Assembly: GCF_001673315.1 (NCBI RefSeq)
Contig: NZ_LZLQ01000015.1
Location: 186,001 to 250,000, forward strand
Length of the DNA stretch: 64,000 bases
Source of the DNA: Mycobacterium asiaticum
GTDB lineage: Bacteria; Actinomycetota; Actinomycetes; Mycobacteriales; Mycobacteriaceae
Direction of reading: 5' to 3'
Positions 10,968-20,482 of this stretch are shown here, piece by piece. Numbering within the stretch: position 1 is the first letter of the stretch; each line of letters opens with the position of its first letter. Made by a program: the position numbers and the translations under genes. The notes below the pieces were generated by a model. The model had not been told where the DNA came from. It ran no database searches and saw only the letters and a program-made list of their open reading frames with translations.

Positions 10968-11306
10968 TCAACCGGCCGCCGGAGAATGTGGAACCACGCT
11001 GCTGGGACGTGGCATCTGGAACTGAGGTTCGGCGTTTTCGGCCTCCCACTCTCTCCATTCCGCCCATTCGTCCCACTCATCCGTGCCTGTGGCTATCGCT
11101 TCGACTGGCTCCGGGTCTAACGCACCCGGCACGGCGACGACTTCTTCGGCTCCTGACTCGGAGTCCTTAGCCCAGTGGTTGTACTCGTCCGGGGGGACTG
11201 CAGTACCCCAGCTGAGCGGAACAGACAACCCGCCTAGCACGCCGGACTCACCCCGCTTCGCCGCGACGGAGTCGGGCGGTAAGGGCGGACCAAGAGGCAA
11301 TAGCAC
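10968..11306 (-). CDS. Rv2348c-like protein with Trp-repeat tail
   Basis: A 112-residue protein matching Rv2348c in position and in its LLPLGPPLPPDS start and VVPHSPAAG end. The GTG at 11306 follows an AAAGGAG ribosome site at good spacing, so the much longer frame upstream is not used. There is no signal peptide or membrane helix. Toward the C-terminus is a run in which tryptophan recurs every third residue (four xEW units, about residues 75-86), followed by a proline/serine tail. The setting between esxP-esxO and PPE genes suggests a role linked to type VII secretion, but that is inference; the family has no known biochemical function. Confidence 0.75.
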   Translation of the reverse strand: MLLPLGPPLPPDSVAAKRGESGVLGGLSVPLSWGTAVPPDEYNHWAKDSESGAEEVVAVPGALDPEPVEAIATGTDEWDEWAEWREWEAENAEPQFQMPRPSSVVPHSPAAG

Positions 11307-11988
11307 GTTGTCTCCTTTCAGGGCCGATCTCGATACATCATCACTCGGTAGCAAGTACCACACCACCGAGCCCTTGAATCCTAAGACAATCCGGGGCGGA
11401 AAGTCCCCTTTTTTCCGAATATTGCTTCGGTTACCGACGTTCTCATTGTCGGACTGCCACCGGAGTCGCCGCGATGCGGCCCCGATGCGGCCCAGCAGCT
11501 GCCGGAACCGGACCCGTGCGGCAGCCCGGCACCGCGTCAAAGGGGTTGGCCGCCAACGTCTTGCGGATCGATCTGCCGTCCGAGCGTGGTCGGAGCCCGA
11601 GACCTATCGGACCGGCGGATGCGCCAGAGCCTGTCACCGGCTTTGTATTGGCATCTGGGGTGCTCAGCCGTGCGTGGCCACGTGCGGCCTGCTCCACCAG
11701 GCGCGTCCAATGTCCGGGCCACCTGATGCAAAAAAAATTTATTCAATCCAACATTCCTAATCGATCCCTCAAAAAGCCATTTCACCTCGTCGGGTCGATG
11801 TGGTTGCCCGTCAGAGTGTGCGAGGTCAGCGGTTTTTCGATTGCCGGCGCGACGAGAGCGTCGGTCGTCGTCACTCTTATTGGGACGTAAGAAATAAGAA
11901 GACAACCCCAGACCTCGGTTGCGACCGCCGGATTGGTGGCCTCGAACGGGTTCCGCTGCAGCGGCACCGGACTATAGCGTCCGTGGTC
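11307..11988. other. Gene-free stretch with an AT-rich patch
   Basis: 682 bases between the divergent Rv2348c-like gene and the GAP-family gene. Short open frames on both strands have no ribosome sites or recognisable products. A strikingly AT-rich patch lies at about 11726-11785 (A-run, TTTATTCAATCC, AACATTCC), unlike the surrounding GC-rich DNA; it could hold a promoter or an Lsr2-bound silencer. A GATGCGGCCC direct repeat occurs near 11473. I see no RNA gene or mobile-element end. Confidence 0.5.
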
Positions 11989-12696
11989 ATGTGGTGCATG
12001 GTGCTGGTGTTAGCTCTAGTGGCGACCGTGGACCCGGTACGGATCGGTGTCACTGTGGCGCTGTCGTCGCGGCCGCGGTCTCTTGGCCCACTGGTGGCGT
12101 TCTGGCTCGGCGGGCTTGCCGTCAGCACCGTTGTGACCGCGACCGTGTTGTTCGGTATGCGTGACGTCACCCTCGCAGCGGTGCATCGAGTGCAGCTCGC
12201 CGCGGCTAGCCCGAACGCCGGTCATATCCAGGTCGCGATGGGTGTGCTGGCTCTGGCGGTCGCCGCGGTAACCATGGGTCTTTCGCCGCATCGGCAGGTA
12301 CGCGAGGGCCTGGCCAGCACCGATCTCACCGAGCCGCGTGCGTTGTCTCGACTGGTGACGCGAGGCGAGGAGGCGCTGCGATCCAGGCCGCTGGGTATGG
12401 CATTCGCCCTCGGGGTGGGGATGCTGGTTGACTTCCGGTTGCTGGCCGCGCTTACTGCGATCGCGGCCTCGGGCGCCGCACCCGGCGTGCAAATCGGCGC
12501 GTCGGGAATGTACATCCTGATTGCGTTGAGCTTCGTCGAGATCCCGCTCGTCAGTCAGCTGGCGGCGCCGGCGACGACCGATCGGATCATGGGGTCGGTG
12601 CACCGGTGGACCAAGGATCGCCGGCAACAGGTCGCCGCGGTCGTGATCGGCGTGGTCGGCGTGCTCCTGATGACGCGTGGCATCGGCCACGCCTGA
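11989..12696 (+). CDS. GAP-family membrane protein
   Basis: A 235-residue integral membrane protein of the mycobacterial GAP family (glycopeptidolipid-addressing-protein type), some members of which help move glycolipids to the cell surface. The start MWCMVLVLALVATVDPVRIG is the family's characteristic N-terminus, so the ATG at 11989 is chosen although the frame is open from 11800. Six hydrophobic segments are visible, with a hydrophilic loop at about residues 100-135 (basic and acidic). It converges on the first PPE gene with 15 bases between. The substrate is not predictable. Confidence 0.82.
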   Translation: MWCMVLVLALVATVDPVRIGVTVALSSRPRSLGPLVAFWLGGLAVSTVVTATVLFGMRDVTLAAVHRVQLAAASPNAGHIQVAMGVLALAVAAVTMGLSPHRQVREGLASTDLTEPRALSRLVTRGEEALRSRPLGMAFALGVGMLVDFRLLAALTAIAASGAAPGVQIGASGMYILIALSFVEIPLVSQLAAPATTDRIMGSVHRWTKDRRQQVAAVVIGVVGVLLMTRGIGHA

Positions 12697-12711
12697 GAGA
12701 TTGTCGCTGGC

Positions 12712-13890
12712 TTATCCGACGCCGGAACGTGGGATGACGCTCGGCCGGTTCTGCACCACATGTGGACTTGCCCCGCCGCGGCCCATCATGCCGCCCGGCA
12801 TGCCGCCTCCGGCGCCACCCATACCCATCGGCATCGGCATCATCGGCATCCCGCCGGTCCCAGCCGCCCCAGCCGCTTGCGCCATCTCCGCGGCGTTGGC
12901 ACCCAGGCCGCTCATTGCCGTGCTCGCCATACCCTTAGGCACCGAGCCCTGCCACGTCGGCGGCACCGACATTGCTCCCACCAAACGCGCCTGACCCAGG
13001 TTGGCCGCCATCCCAGCACCCAGTCCGGCGCCACCGCCACCCATACCAGTCATCGGAGCAATGTCACCGGCCAGCTTCGGCATATCGGCCAACGCGGTGG
13101 CTCCGGCGAGTCCGGCCGTGCCCGCGTTGGCGGTTGAACCTAGCTGCATCAACGGACCCATCAGCATGCTGGCCGGCATCGCGGCCATCTGGGCCGCCGA
13201 CATCACCGACTCCACGGGCAATCCCGCGGCGAGCGATTGCGCACCCGCCACCAAAGCCGGGGCTCCCGCCGTTATCCCCTGGACCATCGGACTCAACGCG
13301 GCCGACGCTGACGTCGCCAGCCCGGTGAACTGCGCGCCGACGCCCGTAGCCAGCCCGGCCAGGTCGACCGGTGCGGCGGGAAATGGCGTCAACGTCTCGG
13401 CCACTGCGGTCGCGCCGCCGTGGTAACCGAGCATGGCCATGACGTCCTGAGCCCACATCTCGACGTAGTCGAACTCGGTGGCCGCGATGGCCGGCGTGTT
13501 CTGACCGAGGAAGTTCGTCGCGATGAGCGTCATCAGCGACACGCGATTCGCAGTCACCGCCACCGGGTGCACGGTGCCGACCACCGCGGTCTCGAACGCC
13601 GTCGCGGCCGCCCGGGCCTGGCCCGCAGCCAGTTGCGCCTGCGCCGCCGCATCGCTCATCCAACCGACGTACGGTGTCGCCGCGGCGGCCATGGCCGCTG
13701 ACGCAGGACCGGCCCACGGTCCGCTGGCCAAGCCGACGATTACCGAGTCAAACGAGGACGCCGAGGCGGCCAATTCCGCCGCCAGGCTCTCCCATGCGGC
13801 CGCGGCCACATGCAGTGGACCCGATCCGGCACCGGCAAAGATCCGCGCCGAGTTGATCTCCGGCGGCAACCATGCAAAGTCCAAAATCAT
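12712..13890 (-). CDS. PPE38: PPE38-like PPE protein (copy 1)
   Basis: A 392-residue PPE protein. The conserved N-terminal PPE domain (residues 1-180) starts [16 protein letters not shown] and carries WAGPAS and [12 protein letters not shown]. The C-terminal part has the SVP motif ([14 protein letters not shown]) and a glycine/methionine-rich tail ending [23 protein letters not shown], as in PPE38 (Rv2352c). The ATG at 13890 is chosen because PPE proteins start there; the frame runs 15 codons further. PPE38 is an ESX-5 substrate needed for secretion of PE_PGRS and PPE-MPTR proteins in M. tuberculosis and M. marinum. A close paralogue lies 271 bases upstream. The partner PE is not in the window. 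Confidence 0.93.
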   Translation of the reverse strand: MILDFAWLPPEINSARIFAGAGSGPLHVAAAAWESLAAELAASASSFDSVIVGLASGPWAGPASAAMAAAATPYVGWMSDAAAQAQLAAGQARAAATAFETAVVGTVHPVAVTANRVSLMTLIATNFLGQNTPAIAATEFDYVEMWAQDVMAMLGYHGGATAVAETLTPFPAAPVDLAGLATGVGAQFTGLATSASAALSPMVQGITAGAPALVAGAQSLAAGLPVESVMSAAQMAAMPASMLMGPLMQLGSTANAGTAGLAGATALADMPKLAGDIAPMTGMGGGGAGLGAGMAANLGQARLVGAMSVPPTWQGSVPKGMASTAMSGLGANAAEMAQAAGAAGTGGMPMMPMPMGMGGAGGGMPGGMMGRGGASPHVVQNRPSVIPRSGVG

Positions 13891-13974
13891 CGCATCCCCA
13901 AACCAACCAGCCGCGTCAACGGCGCCAACGTGCACTCATTATTCGACCTGCCAAACCAACCAGCTCGTCGCTGG

Positions 13975-13980
13975 ATCGTA
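13975..13980 (-). promoter_or_regulatory. Candidate -10 of PPE copy 1
   Basis: TACGAT on the minus strand, 85 bases before the start codon, inside a TTACGATCCAG block that recurs ahead of the second PPE copy at a similar distance. It fits the TANNNT -10 pattern of mycobacterial SigA promoters. Confidence 0.4.
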
Positions 13981-14161
13981 AGGCAACCCACACCAAAAGT
14001 CTGATTTTTCACTAAATTCCCGAACCTAGGTATTTCCAGTAGCGGGATCGAGTTTGCCCTCGATCAGTATATTCGGTTCCCGACATGCTCCGTGCAGCAA
14101 TCATGCGCCCTCTCGCGTTGCACATTCCCGCGTCGGCGCTGCGCGATCGACCAGCGCGCCG

Positions 14162-15343
14162 TTATCCGACGCCCGTCCGGGGAATGACGCTCGGCCGGTT
14201 TTGCACAACGTGCGCAGCAGCTCCGCCGCGCCCCATCATGCCGCCGGGCATTCCGCCGCCAGCGCCGCCCATACCCATCGGCATCGGCATCATGCCCATG
14301 CCTGTGCCGGCACCGGCGGGTGCTGCCATCCCAGCCGGGCTTGACATGGCGCCCAAACCGGCCATCGCCGAGCTGGACAATCCCTTGGGTACCGAACCCT
14401 GCCAGGTCGGCGGAACCGACATCGCGCCAACCAGGTGTGCCTTGCCCAGGTCGCCCGCCATGCCCGCGCCAAGACCGCCGGCACCACCCAAACCCTTTGC
14501 CGCAGGTCCAATATCGCCGACGAACTTCGGCACGTCGGCTAATCCCTCGGTGGCGCTGGCCAACCCGGCTGTGCCCACCCCCGCTGTCTGACCCAGCTGC
14601 ATCAACGGACCGATAAGCATGCTGGCCGGCATCGCGCCCATTTGGGCCACCGACATGATCGACTGCACCGGCGCGCCCGTCGCCAACGACTGCACGCCCG
14701 CCGCGAGGGCCGGCGCTGCCGACAGCGCGCCTTGCACCAGGGGGCTCACCGCCGCCGATGCCGTCGTCGCCAATCCCGCGATCTGGCTATTGATGCCTGA
14801 TGTCAAACCGGCCAAAGTCAACTGCGGCAAAGAGAACGGGGGCAGGCTCTCCGCGACCGCCACTGCACCGCCCTCGTAACCGAGCATCGCCATGACGTCT
14901 TGGGCCCACATTTCGACGTAGTCGAATTCAGTGGACGCAATCGCCGGTGTGTTCTGCCCCAAGAAGTTTGTCGCCACCAAAGAACCCAGCGCGACCCGGT
15001 TGGCTGTGACAGCGGCCGGATGGACCGTCGCGGTCACTGCGGCTTCGTACGCGCTCGCCGCCGCGCGGGCCTGGCCCGCAGCCAGTTGCGCCTGCGCCGC
15101 CGCGTCGCTGAGCCACCCGACATATGGTGTCGCGGCGGCAGCCATCGAGACCGAGGCCGGCCCGGCCCACGGGCCACTGGCTAAGCCGACGATCACCGAG
15201 TCAAAGGACGAGGCGGACGCGGCCAGCTCCGCGGCCAGACCTTCCCACGCCGCGGCCGCAGCATGTAATGGTCCGGACCCTGCTCCGGCAAAGATCCGGG
15301 CGGAGTTGATCTCCGGCGGCAACCACGCAAAATCGAAGATCAT
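14162..15343 (-). CDS. PPE38-like PPE protein (copy 2)
   Basis: A 393-residue PPE protein, closely related to the neighbour throughout, including [16 protein letters not shown] at the start, [16 protein letters not shown], and the [14 protein letters not shown]...[10 protein letters not shown] tail. The N-terminal 180 residues are nearly identical to copy 1, while the middle (about residues 185-310) has diverged, indicating an older tandem duplication rather than recent gene conversion. In M. tuberculosis a comparable pair (PPE38 and PPE71) flanks esxX-esxY; here there is only a 271-base spacer. Each copy appears to have its own promoter. Probably exported by ESX-5. Confidence 0.92.
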   Translation of the reverse strand: MIFDFAWLPPEINSARIFAGAGSGPLHAAAAAWEGLAAELAASASSFDSVIVGLASGPWAGPASVSMAAAATPYVGWLSDAAAQAQLAAGQARAAASAYEAAVTATVHPAAVTANRVALGSLVATNFLGQNTPAIASTEFDYVEMWAQDVMAMLGYEGGAVAVAESLPPFSLPQLTLAGLTSGINSQIAGLATTASAAVSPLVQGALSAAPALAAGVQSLATGAPVQSIMSVAQMGAMPASMLIGPLMQLGQTAGVGTAGLASATEGLADVPKFVGDIGPAAKGLGGAGGLGAGMAGDLGKAHLVGAMSVPPTWQGSVPKGLSSSAMAGLGAMSSPAGMAAPAGAGTGMGMMPMPMGMGGAGGGMPGGMMGRGGAAAHVVQNRPSVIPRTGVG

Positions 15344-15887
15344 CAGTACCCCCTACCCTGCCAGCCGTCGCAAACCCAACCCGGGCCATCCTGACGCGCG
15401 GAGCAACCCATGGCTGGGATCGTAAGCCAGATCGGGGAAGAAATCTGCAGTTTGGCCGGATCTTTTGGTGCGAATTCGCCTCCGCGACCCCCGAAACCTA
15501 TGCATGGTGGAGCATCTGTTCCCAGATTGGTCGCTTAAGTTGGCCGAATGCAATACCGGTGGACGGCGAATGTGTGCATCACGCATGCCATTCAGGAGTC
15601 CACACACCGCGTTACTTGGGCTAACGAGCCCGACTTGCCATTTCCAGAATTGACAATGTCCGAGTTTATTATTCCGGCGACGACGCGCACCCGTTCTGAG
15701 CGGCAGCATTGGCGATTCTCCCGGACCGCAGACAGAATGTCCGGGCCCCAGAATTGCGTCTGTGGCTGCTGGATTCTTCGAAACTCGACTTTGAGTCGCC
15801 GCACTCACACCTGACGGTTTCAGACGGGATCAAAACGTGCGGCAGTCGCCCCACCTCTCGGGAACCCACAGGCAGGCGATAGGGCGA
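15344..15887. other. Gene-free stretch upstream of PPE copy 2
   Basis: 544 bases between the start of PPE copy 2 and the end of glyS. A candidate -10, TACGAT on the minus strand (15419-15424), lies 76 bases before the PPE start. Composition is less GC-rich from about 15440 to 15800. Open frames here (for example 15353-15808 minus) have no recognisable product, odd composition and no ribosome site. No RNA gene or inverted terminal repeat is visible. Confidence 0.5.
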
Positions 15888-17267
15888 TCAACCGCCTTTC
15901 AGGCGCACCGCCAGATAGTCGGCCACGTTGTCGATCGAGACCCGCTCCTGCGTCATCGCGTCGCGCTCACGCACCGTGACGGCATGGTCTTCCAGGGAGT
16001 CGAAATCGACGGTCACGCAGTACGGGGTGCCGATCTCGTCCTGGCGCCGGTAGCGGCGCCCGATGGCGCCGGCGTCGTCGAAATCGATGTTCCATGACTT
16101 GCGCAATTCAGCGGCCAAATCGCGCGCCTTGGGACTGAGGTCGGCGTGCCGGGACAGCGGCAGTACCGCCGCCTTGACCGGCGCCAGCCGGGGATCCAGG
16201 CGCAGCACCGAACGCTTGTCCATGCCGCCCTTTGCGTTGGGAGCCTCGTCCTCGGTGTACGCGTCGATCAGGAACGCCATAAAAGACCGGGTCAGTCCGG
16301 CAGCGGGCTCGATGACGTACGGCGTATACCGGGTGTCGCTGGCCTGGTCATAGAACGACAGCTCCGTCCCGGAATGCTTTGAGTGCGTTGACAAATCGAA
16401 GTCGGTACGGTTCGCGACACCCTCCAGCTCACCCCACGGATTGCCGGCGAAACCGAACTTGTACTCGATGTCGACGGTGCGGTCGGAGTAGTGCGACAAC
16501 TTGTCTTTCGGGTGTTCGTACAGCCGCAGATTTTCCGGGTCGATGCCGAGGTCGATGTACCACTGCTGTCGCGTGTCGATCCAGTACTGGTGCCACTCCC
16601 GGGCCGTCGACGGCTCGACGAAGAACTCCATCTCCATTTGCTCGAACTCGCGGGTCCGGAAGATGAAGTTTCCGGGGGTGATCTCGTTGCGGAAGCTCTT
16701 GCCTATCTGGCCGATGCCGAATGGAGGCTTGCGGCGGGCCGTGGTCATCACGTTGGCGAAGTTGACGAAGATGCCCTGGGCGGTCTCTGGGCGCAGGTAG
16801 TGCAGCCCTTCCTCGGTCTCGATCGGCCCGAGATAAGTCTTGAGCATCATGTTGAATTCGCGCGGTTCTGTCCATCGGCCGGGCTCACCGGTCTCCGGGT
16901 CGCGGATGTCGGCGAGGCCGTTGGGCGGCGGGTGTCCGTGCTTGGCTTCGTAGGCCTCGATGAGATGGTCTGCCCGGTAGCGCTTGTGCGTGATCAACGA
17001 CTCGACGAGTGGGTCGTGGAACACCTCTACGTGACCGGAGGCCACCCATACCTCACGCGGCAGGATGATCGACGAGTCGAGTCCGACGACGTCGTCGCGA
17101 CCGGTGACGACTGAACGCCACCACTGCCGCTTGATGTTCTCTTTGAGCTCTACCCCGAGCGGACCGTAGTCCCAAGCAGACTTGGTTCCCCCGTAGATCT
17201 CCCCCGAGGGAAAGACGAAGCCGCGGCGCTTGGCCAGGTTCACTACGGTGTCGATGACGGACGCCAC
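15888..17267 (-). CDS. glyS: Glycyl-tRNA synthetase
   Basis: A 459-residue class II, alpha2-type glycyl-tRNA synthetase that charges tRNA-Gly. Conserved blocks are [15 protein letters not shown] (N-terminus), [13 protein letters not shown], the class II motif 2 [25 protein letters not shown], and motif 3 around [10 protein letters not shown]. The C-terminal anticodon-binding domain begins near [14 protein letters not shown]. The GTG at 17267 is preferred over the longer frame because it follows a GGGAG site and matches the start seen in M. tuberculosis (463 residues). It is divergent from smtB-zur. Confidence 0.97.
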   Translation of the reverse strand: MASVIDTVVNLAKRRGFVFPSGEIYGGTKSAWDYGPLGVELKENIKRQWWRSVVTGRDDVVGLDSSIILPREVWVASGHVEVFHDPLVESLITHKRYRADHLIEAYEAKHGHPPPNGLADIRDPETGEPGRWTEPREFNMMLKTYLGPIETEEGLHYLRPETAQGIFVNFANVMTTARRKPPFGIGQIGKSFRNEITPGNFIFRTREFEQMEMEFFVEPSTAREWHQYWIDTRQQWYIDLGIDPENLRLYEHPKDKLSHYSDRTVDIEYKFGFAGNPWGELEGVANRTDFDLSTHSKHSGTELSFYDQASDTRYTPYVIEPAAGLTRSFMAFLIDAYTEDEAPNAKGGMDKRSVLRLDPRLAPVKAAVLPLSRHADLSPKARDLAAELRKSWNIDFDDAGAIGRRYRRQDEIGTPYCVTVDFDSLEDHAVTVRERDAMTQERVSIDNVADYLAVRLKGG

Positions 17268-17367
17268 GGGGTGTTGCGCTCCCTTCGGACGAGGTGCAGA
17301 GGTGTGCAGCGATGACCGCTGCCCGGGCAAACATCAGTCATGTTAGCGATCACCGCACCGCTTTTTG

Positions 17368-17387
17368 ACATGCATCATCATGCATGT
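17368..17387. promoter_or_regulatory. Perfect inverted repeat, probable SmtB operator
   Basis: ACATGCAT-CATC-ATGCATGT is a perfect 8+8 palindrome 55 bases before smtB. ArsR/SmtB-family repressors bind such AT-rich inverted repeats in their own promoters, and in M. tuberculosis zinc releases SmtB from the smtB-zur promoter. Placement in the glyS/smtB divergent gap supports autoregulation; the exact protein is inferred. Confidence 0.75.
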
Positions 17388-17442
17388 GACAGTGGAGGGG
17401 CGATCCGAATGCTCAGTACTTATTGAGGTGGTGACTCCGAAG

Positions 17443-17832
17443 GTGACGTCGCCGTCGACCCCTACCGCCGAAGATGACCTGGTGGGTCATCACGATCACA
17501 GTCCGGTCGATTTCGTCGGACGCCCCGCATACCCCACGCCGCCGCCGCGGGAGATCCTCGACGGTGCCGGCGAGTTGCTGCGTGCGCTGGCCGCTCCGGT
17601 GCGGATCGCGATCGTGCTGCAGCTGCGCGAATCTCACCGCTGCGTGCATGAATTGGTTGACGCGTTGGGCGTTCCCCAGCCGCTCGTGAGCCAGCATCTG
17701 AAGATTCTGAAGGCGGCTGGTGTGGTGTCGGGAGAGCGATCTGGACGCGAAGTGATGTATCGGCTTGCCGACCATCACTTGGCCCACATCGTGGTCGACG
17801 CGGTGGCGCACGCCGGCGAGGAGACGCCATGA
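17443..17832 (+). CDS. smtB: Zinc-responsive ArsR-family repressor SmtB
   Basis: A 129-residue ArsR-type winged-helix repressor. The recognition helix PLVSQHLKILKAAGVV is intact, and the C-terminal alpha-5 helix (ADHHLAHIVVDAVAHA) carries the Asp/His ligands of the zinc site. The N-terminal histidines (VGHHDHS) may also bind metal. The GTG at 17443 gives VTSPSTPTAEDD, matching Rv2358; upstream GTGs at 17428 and 17431 are alternatives. It overlaps zur by 4 bases, so zinc-excess and zinc-limitation sensors are made together. In the family, apo-SmtB represses this operon and zinc relieves it. Confidence 0.92.
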   Translation: MTSPSTPTAEDDLVGHHDHSPVDFVGRPAYPTPPPREILDGAGELLRALAAPVRIAIVLQLRESHRCVHELVDALGVPQPLVSQHLKILKAAGVVSGERSGREVMYRLADHHLAHIVVDAVAHAGEETP

Positions 17833-18218
17833 CCGACACCGGTGTCCGCTCCACCCGGCAGCGGGCCGCCATCTCGACGCTGCTGGAGACGCTCGACGAA
17901 TTCCGGTCGGCGCAGGAACTGCACGACGAGTTGCGCCGGCGCGGCGAGAACATCGGCCTGACCACCGTCTATCGCACGCTGCAGTCGATGGCGGCGGCAG
18001 GGATGGTCGACACACTGCGCACCGACACCGGGGAGTCGGTCTATCGCCGCTGCTCGGAACACCATCACCACCATTTGGTTTGCCGCAGCTGCGGATCCAC
18101 CATCGAGGTCGGCGACCACGAGGTCGAAACCTGGGCCGCTGAGGTCGCGGCCAAGTACGGCTTCTCCGACGTCAGCCACACCATCGAGATCTTCGGTACC
18201 TGCTCCGACTGCCGCTGA
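17829..18218 (+). CDS. zur: Zinc uptake regulator Zur (FurB)
   Basis: A 129-residue Fur-family repressor that, with zinc, shuts off zinc-uptake genes and alternative ribosomal proteins. A winged helix (residues about 10-80, with IGLTTVYRTLQSM as the recognition helix) is followed by the regulatory metal cluster CSEHHHHHLVCRSCGS. A C-terminal CSDC pair completes the structural CXXC...CXXC zinc site. It starts inside the end of smtB (ATGA overlap). It converges on the Rv2360c-like gene, with a tandem palindromic repeat in the gap. Confidence 0.95.
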   Translation: MTDTGVRSTRQRAAISTLLETLDEFRSAQELHDELRRRGENIGLTTVYRTLQSMAAAGMVDTLRTDTGESVYRRCSEHHHHHLVCRSCGSTIEVGDHEVETWAAEVAAKYGFSDVSHTIEIFGTCSDCR

Positions 18219-18240
18219 TCCGCCGCCGACTATGCGCCGA

Positions 18241-18323
18241 GCGTGAAGCTGGCTTCACATTCGGCGTCCAACGTGAAGCAGGCTTCACATTCGGCGTCCA
18301 ACATGAAGCTGGCTTCACGTTCG
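18241..18323. repeat. Three tandem 30-bp units, each with a hairpin
   Basis: Three head-to-tail units start at 18241, 18271 and 18301, each carrying GTGAAGC-tg-GCTTCAC or a one-base variant, followed by a TTCGGCGTCCA spacer; the third unit decays after TTCGG. Every unit can form a 7-bp stem. They lie between the convergent zur and Rv2360c-like genes, so a bidirectional terminator is likely; multiplication suggests a small interspersed repeat. Confidence 0.8.
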
Positions 18324-18330
18324 GGGAGAG

Positions 18331-18738
18331 TCAGCCGGTCAGCTCGGCGCGGATCCGGGCGCCGGTATCGAGGACCAACAGGATCAGGGTACGCAGGGCA
18401 TCGTCGGTGAGACCTGCGCCGGGAAAGTTGTACCGCAGCATCACATCCCCCGTCTTCGCGGATTTGGTCCCCTTCTCACCCTTCTCCAGCAGGGTCACCG
18501 AGCCGAAGTTCACCTCGCGCGCCTCTTTGGCCACCCGGTCGCTGACCTTCTTGGTAAGTGGGAGGTCCCACACCAGTACCTGCGTCAGCGAGACCAGGTC
18601 TAGGTCATCGGCGATGGTCACCACCCGCAGTGAGGCGAACGTGCCGTTGTGCCGGACCGTCAACGCACCGTCGGATTCCTGGTCAACGGGCAAGATGTCG
18701 CCGAGGATCGCCGTCAGCCGCTCCGGTAGGGATGGCAC
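18331..18738 (-). CDS. Conserved actinobacterial protein (Rv2360c-like)
   Basis: A 135-residue protein resembling Rv2360c in position and size. The GTG at 18738 shares one base with the uppS stop (TAGTG), so it is the third gene of the recO-uppS operon and translationally coupled. It is an alpha/beta protein with a YbjN-like feel: SLPERLTAILGDILP at the N-terminus, a central beta-rich section and a C-terminal helix LRTLILLVLDTGARIRAEL. No catalytic motif, signal peptide or membrane span is visible. Function is unknown. Confidence 0.78.
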   Translation of the reverse strand: MPSLPERLTAILGDILPVDQESDGALTVRHNGTFASLRVVTIADDLDLVSLTQVLVWDLPLTKKVSDRVAKEAREVNFGSVTLLEKGEKGTKSAKTGDVMLRYNFPGAGLTDDALRTLILLVLDTGARIRAELTG

Positions 18739-19631
18739 TACGCGCTCCCGAACCGACGGTTGCGCGACGCGTACTCCTCGCAGGCCGCCCACAGATCACG
18801 GCGGTCGTAGTCGGGCCACAGCTTGTCCTGGAAGATGAATTCAGCGTAGGCCGCCTGCCACAACATGAAATTGCTGGATCGCTGCTCCCCCGAGGTGCGC
18901 AGGAACAGGTCGACGTCGGGTATGTCGGGCCGCTGCATGTGGCGGGAGATCGTGGACTCGGTGATCCGGTCGGGGTTGAGCTTGCCCGCCGCGACCTCGT
19001 TGGCGATCCGGCGCGTCGCTTCGGCGATCTCGGTGCGGCCACCGTAGTTGACGCAGTAGTTGATGGTGATGACGTCGTTGTTCTTCGTCACTTCTTCCGA
19101 GATGGCCAGTTCTTTGATGACGCTGCGCCACAGCCGGGGAGCCGAGCCCACCCACCGGATGCGAACCCCCATGTCGTTGAGCACTTCACGGCGTCGTCGT
19201 ACCACGTCACGGTTGAAGCCCATCAGGAAGCGGACCTCCTCGGCGGAGCGCTTCCAATTCTCCGTGGAGAACGCGTACAGGCTGAGCCACTTGATGCCGA
19301 GTTCGACTGCGCCGCAGGCGATGTCGATCACCACCGCCTCACCCATCTTGTGGCCCTCGGTGCGGCGTAGCCCTTGTTGGGTGGCCCAGCGACCGTTGCC
19401 GTCCATGACGATTGCCACATGGTTGGGCAACTGTCCGGCCGGAATCCGCGGGGCGACCGCCTTGGAGATGTGCTGCGGCGGCCGGCGGGGGCCGCCGTCG
19501 GGCGCGGGCGGCAACTCCGGGAAGACCACAGGCCACGTCGACGTGTCGGGAAAGGTCGGGTAGTCGTCGGGCGCCGGGGGGAGCTGCGGGAAGTCAGTCG
19601 GCTTCAGCTTCAGCGCCGCCTTTCTAGCCAC
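18738..19631 (-). CDS. uppS: Decaprenyl diphosphate synthase (Rv2361c type)
   Basis: A 297-residue cis-prenyltransferase that extends allylic diphosphates with isopentenyl diphosphate to make the decaprenyl lipid carrier for arabinogalactan and peptidoglycan. Family motifs are [13 protein letters not shown] (catalytic Asp), [29 protein letters not shown] and the C-terminal EYIF-like [13 protein letters not shown]. About 65 N-terminal residues, rich in proline, precede the catalytic core, as in the M. tuberculosis enzyme (296 residues). It overlaps recO by 8 bases. Confidence 0.96.
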   Translation of the reverse strand: MARKAALKLKPTDFPQLPPAPDDYPTFPDTSTWPVVFPELPPAPDGGPRRPPQHISKAVAPRIPAGQLPNHVAIVMDGNGRWATQQGLRRTEGHKMGEAVVIDIACGAVELGIKWLSLYAFSTENWKRSAEEVRFLMGFNRDVVRRRREVLNDMGVRIRWVGSAPRLWRSVIKELAISEEVTKNNDVITINYCVNYGGRTEIAEATRRIANEVAAGKLNPDRITESTISRHMQRPDIPDVDLFLRTSGEQRSSNFMLWQAAYAEFIFQDKLWPDYDRRDLWAACEEYASRNRRFGSA

Positions 19632-20421
19632 ACTCCGTATCCTGCCCGATCAGTTCGGCGCGACGCTCGGCAACCGAGCGGTCAGCCTGGTACACCCGCT
19701 CTACCAGCGGCAGTGTCTTGAGTTGGCGCTCCAGATGCCACTGCAGGTGTGCGGCCACCAATCCGCTGGCGTACCCGCGGTGCGATTGGGGCGCCTGCTC
19801 GGCGCTCTCCCAATCGCCGTCGTGCAGCGCGGACATCAGGTCCAGCACGCCCAGCGGCGGTGTCGTCGCCCCGGCCGGGCGGCAGTGGGCGCACACGCTG
19901 CCCCCAGCGGCGATGTGAAACGCGCGATGCGGACCGGGTGCGGCACAGCGGGCACACTCGGTCAGTGCAGGAGCCCACCCGGTGGTAGCCATGGCGCGCA
20001 GAAGATAGGCGTCCAGCAACAGATCGCGAGCGCGACGGCCGTCCGCGACGGCCCGCAACGCACTCACCGTGAGCCGGTGCAGGGCCGGGGCAGGGGCCCG
20101 CTCCTCTCCGGCAAGACGTTCGGCGGTTTCCAGCATTGCGCAAGCGCACGTGTAGCGGCCGTAGTCACTGACGATGTCGGTGGCGAAGGCGTCGATCGAA
20201 ACGACCTGGGTGACGATGTCGAGGTTGCGGCCGGGGTGCAGTTGTGCGTCGATGTGCGCGAACGGCTCCAGCCGCGCCCCGAATTTGCTGCGGGTGCGTC
20301 GCACCCCCTTGGCCACCGCCCGAACCAGCCCGTGATCACGGGTCAATAAGGTGACGATTCGGTCGGCTTCGCCAAGCTTGTGCTGACGCAGCACAACAGC
20401 CCGGTCTCGATACAGCCGCAT
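19624..20421 (-). CDS. recO: DNA repair protein RecO
   Basis: A 265-residue RecO, which loads RecA in the RecFOR pathway and anneals single strands. An N-terminal OB fold ([26 protein letters not shown]) is followed by the helical domain with a CARC...CAHC zinc-binding arrangement (about residues 170-200). The ATG at 20421 is chosen from the conserved [11 protein letters not shown] start; the frame stays open 42 codons further. It is the first gene of recO-uppS-Rv2360c-like, divergent from amiA2 with 61 bases between the two starts. Confidence 0.95.
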   Translation of the reverse strand: MRLYRDRAVVLRQHKLGEADRIVTLLTRDHGLVRAVAKGVRRTRSKFGARLEPFAHIDAQLHPGRNLDIVTQVVSIDAFATDIVSDYGRYTCACAMLETAERLAGEERAPAPALHRLTVSALRAVADGRRARDLLLDAYLLRAMATTGWAPALTECARCAAPGPHRAFHIAAGGSVCAHCRPAGATTPPLGVLDLMSALHDGDWESAEQAPQSHRGYASGLVAAHLQWHLERQLKTLPLVERVYQADRSVAERRAELIGQDTECG

Positions 20422-20482
20422 CAGGATATTTTTGCACCCCACCGCGACATTGCATGCATCCGCGCCGATAGTCTCGTACCCC

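Noticed and set aside
10968..11540. Long form (190 residues) of the Rv2348c-like gene
   Set aside because: The extra N-terminus is basic and unlike the family; a clear AAAGGAG site sets the GTG at 11306.
15353..15808. 151-codon minus-strand frame upstream of PPE copy 2
   Set aside because: Odd composition, no start signal and no family; the region is better read as a promoter and leader stretch.
18241..18323. The three 30-bp units as a CRISPR array
   Set aside because: Units are contiguous with no variable spacers and contain internal palindromes; no cas genes are nearby.
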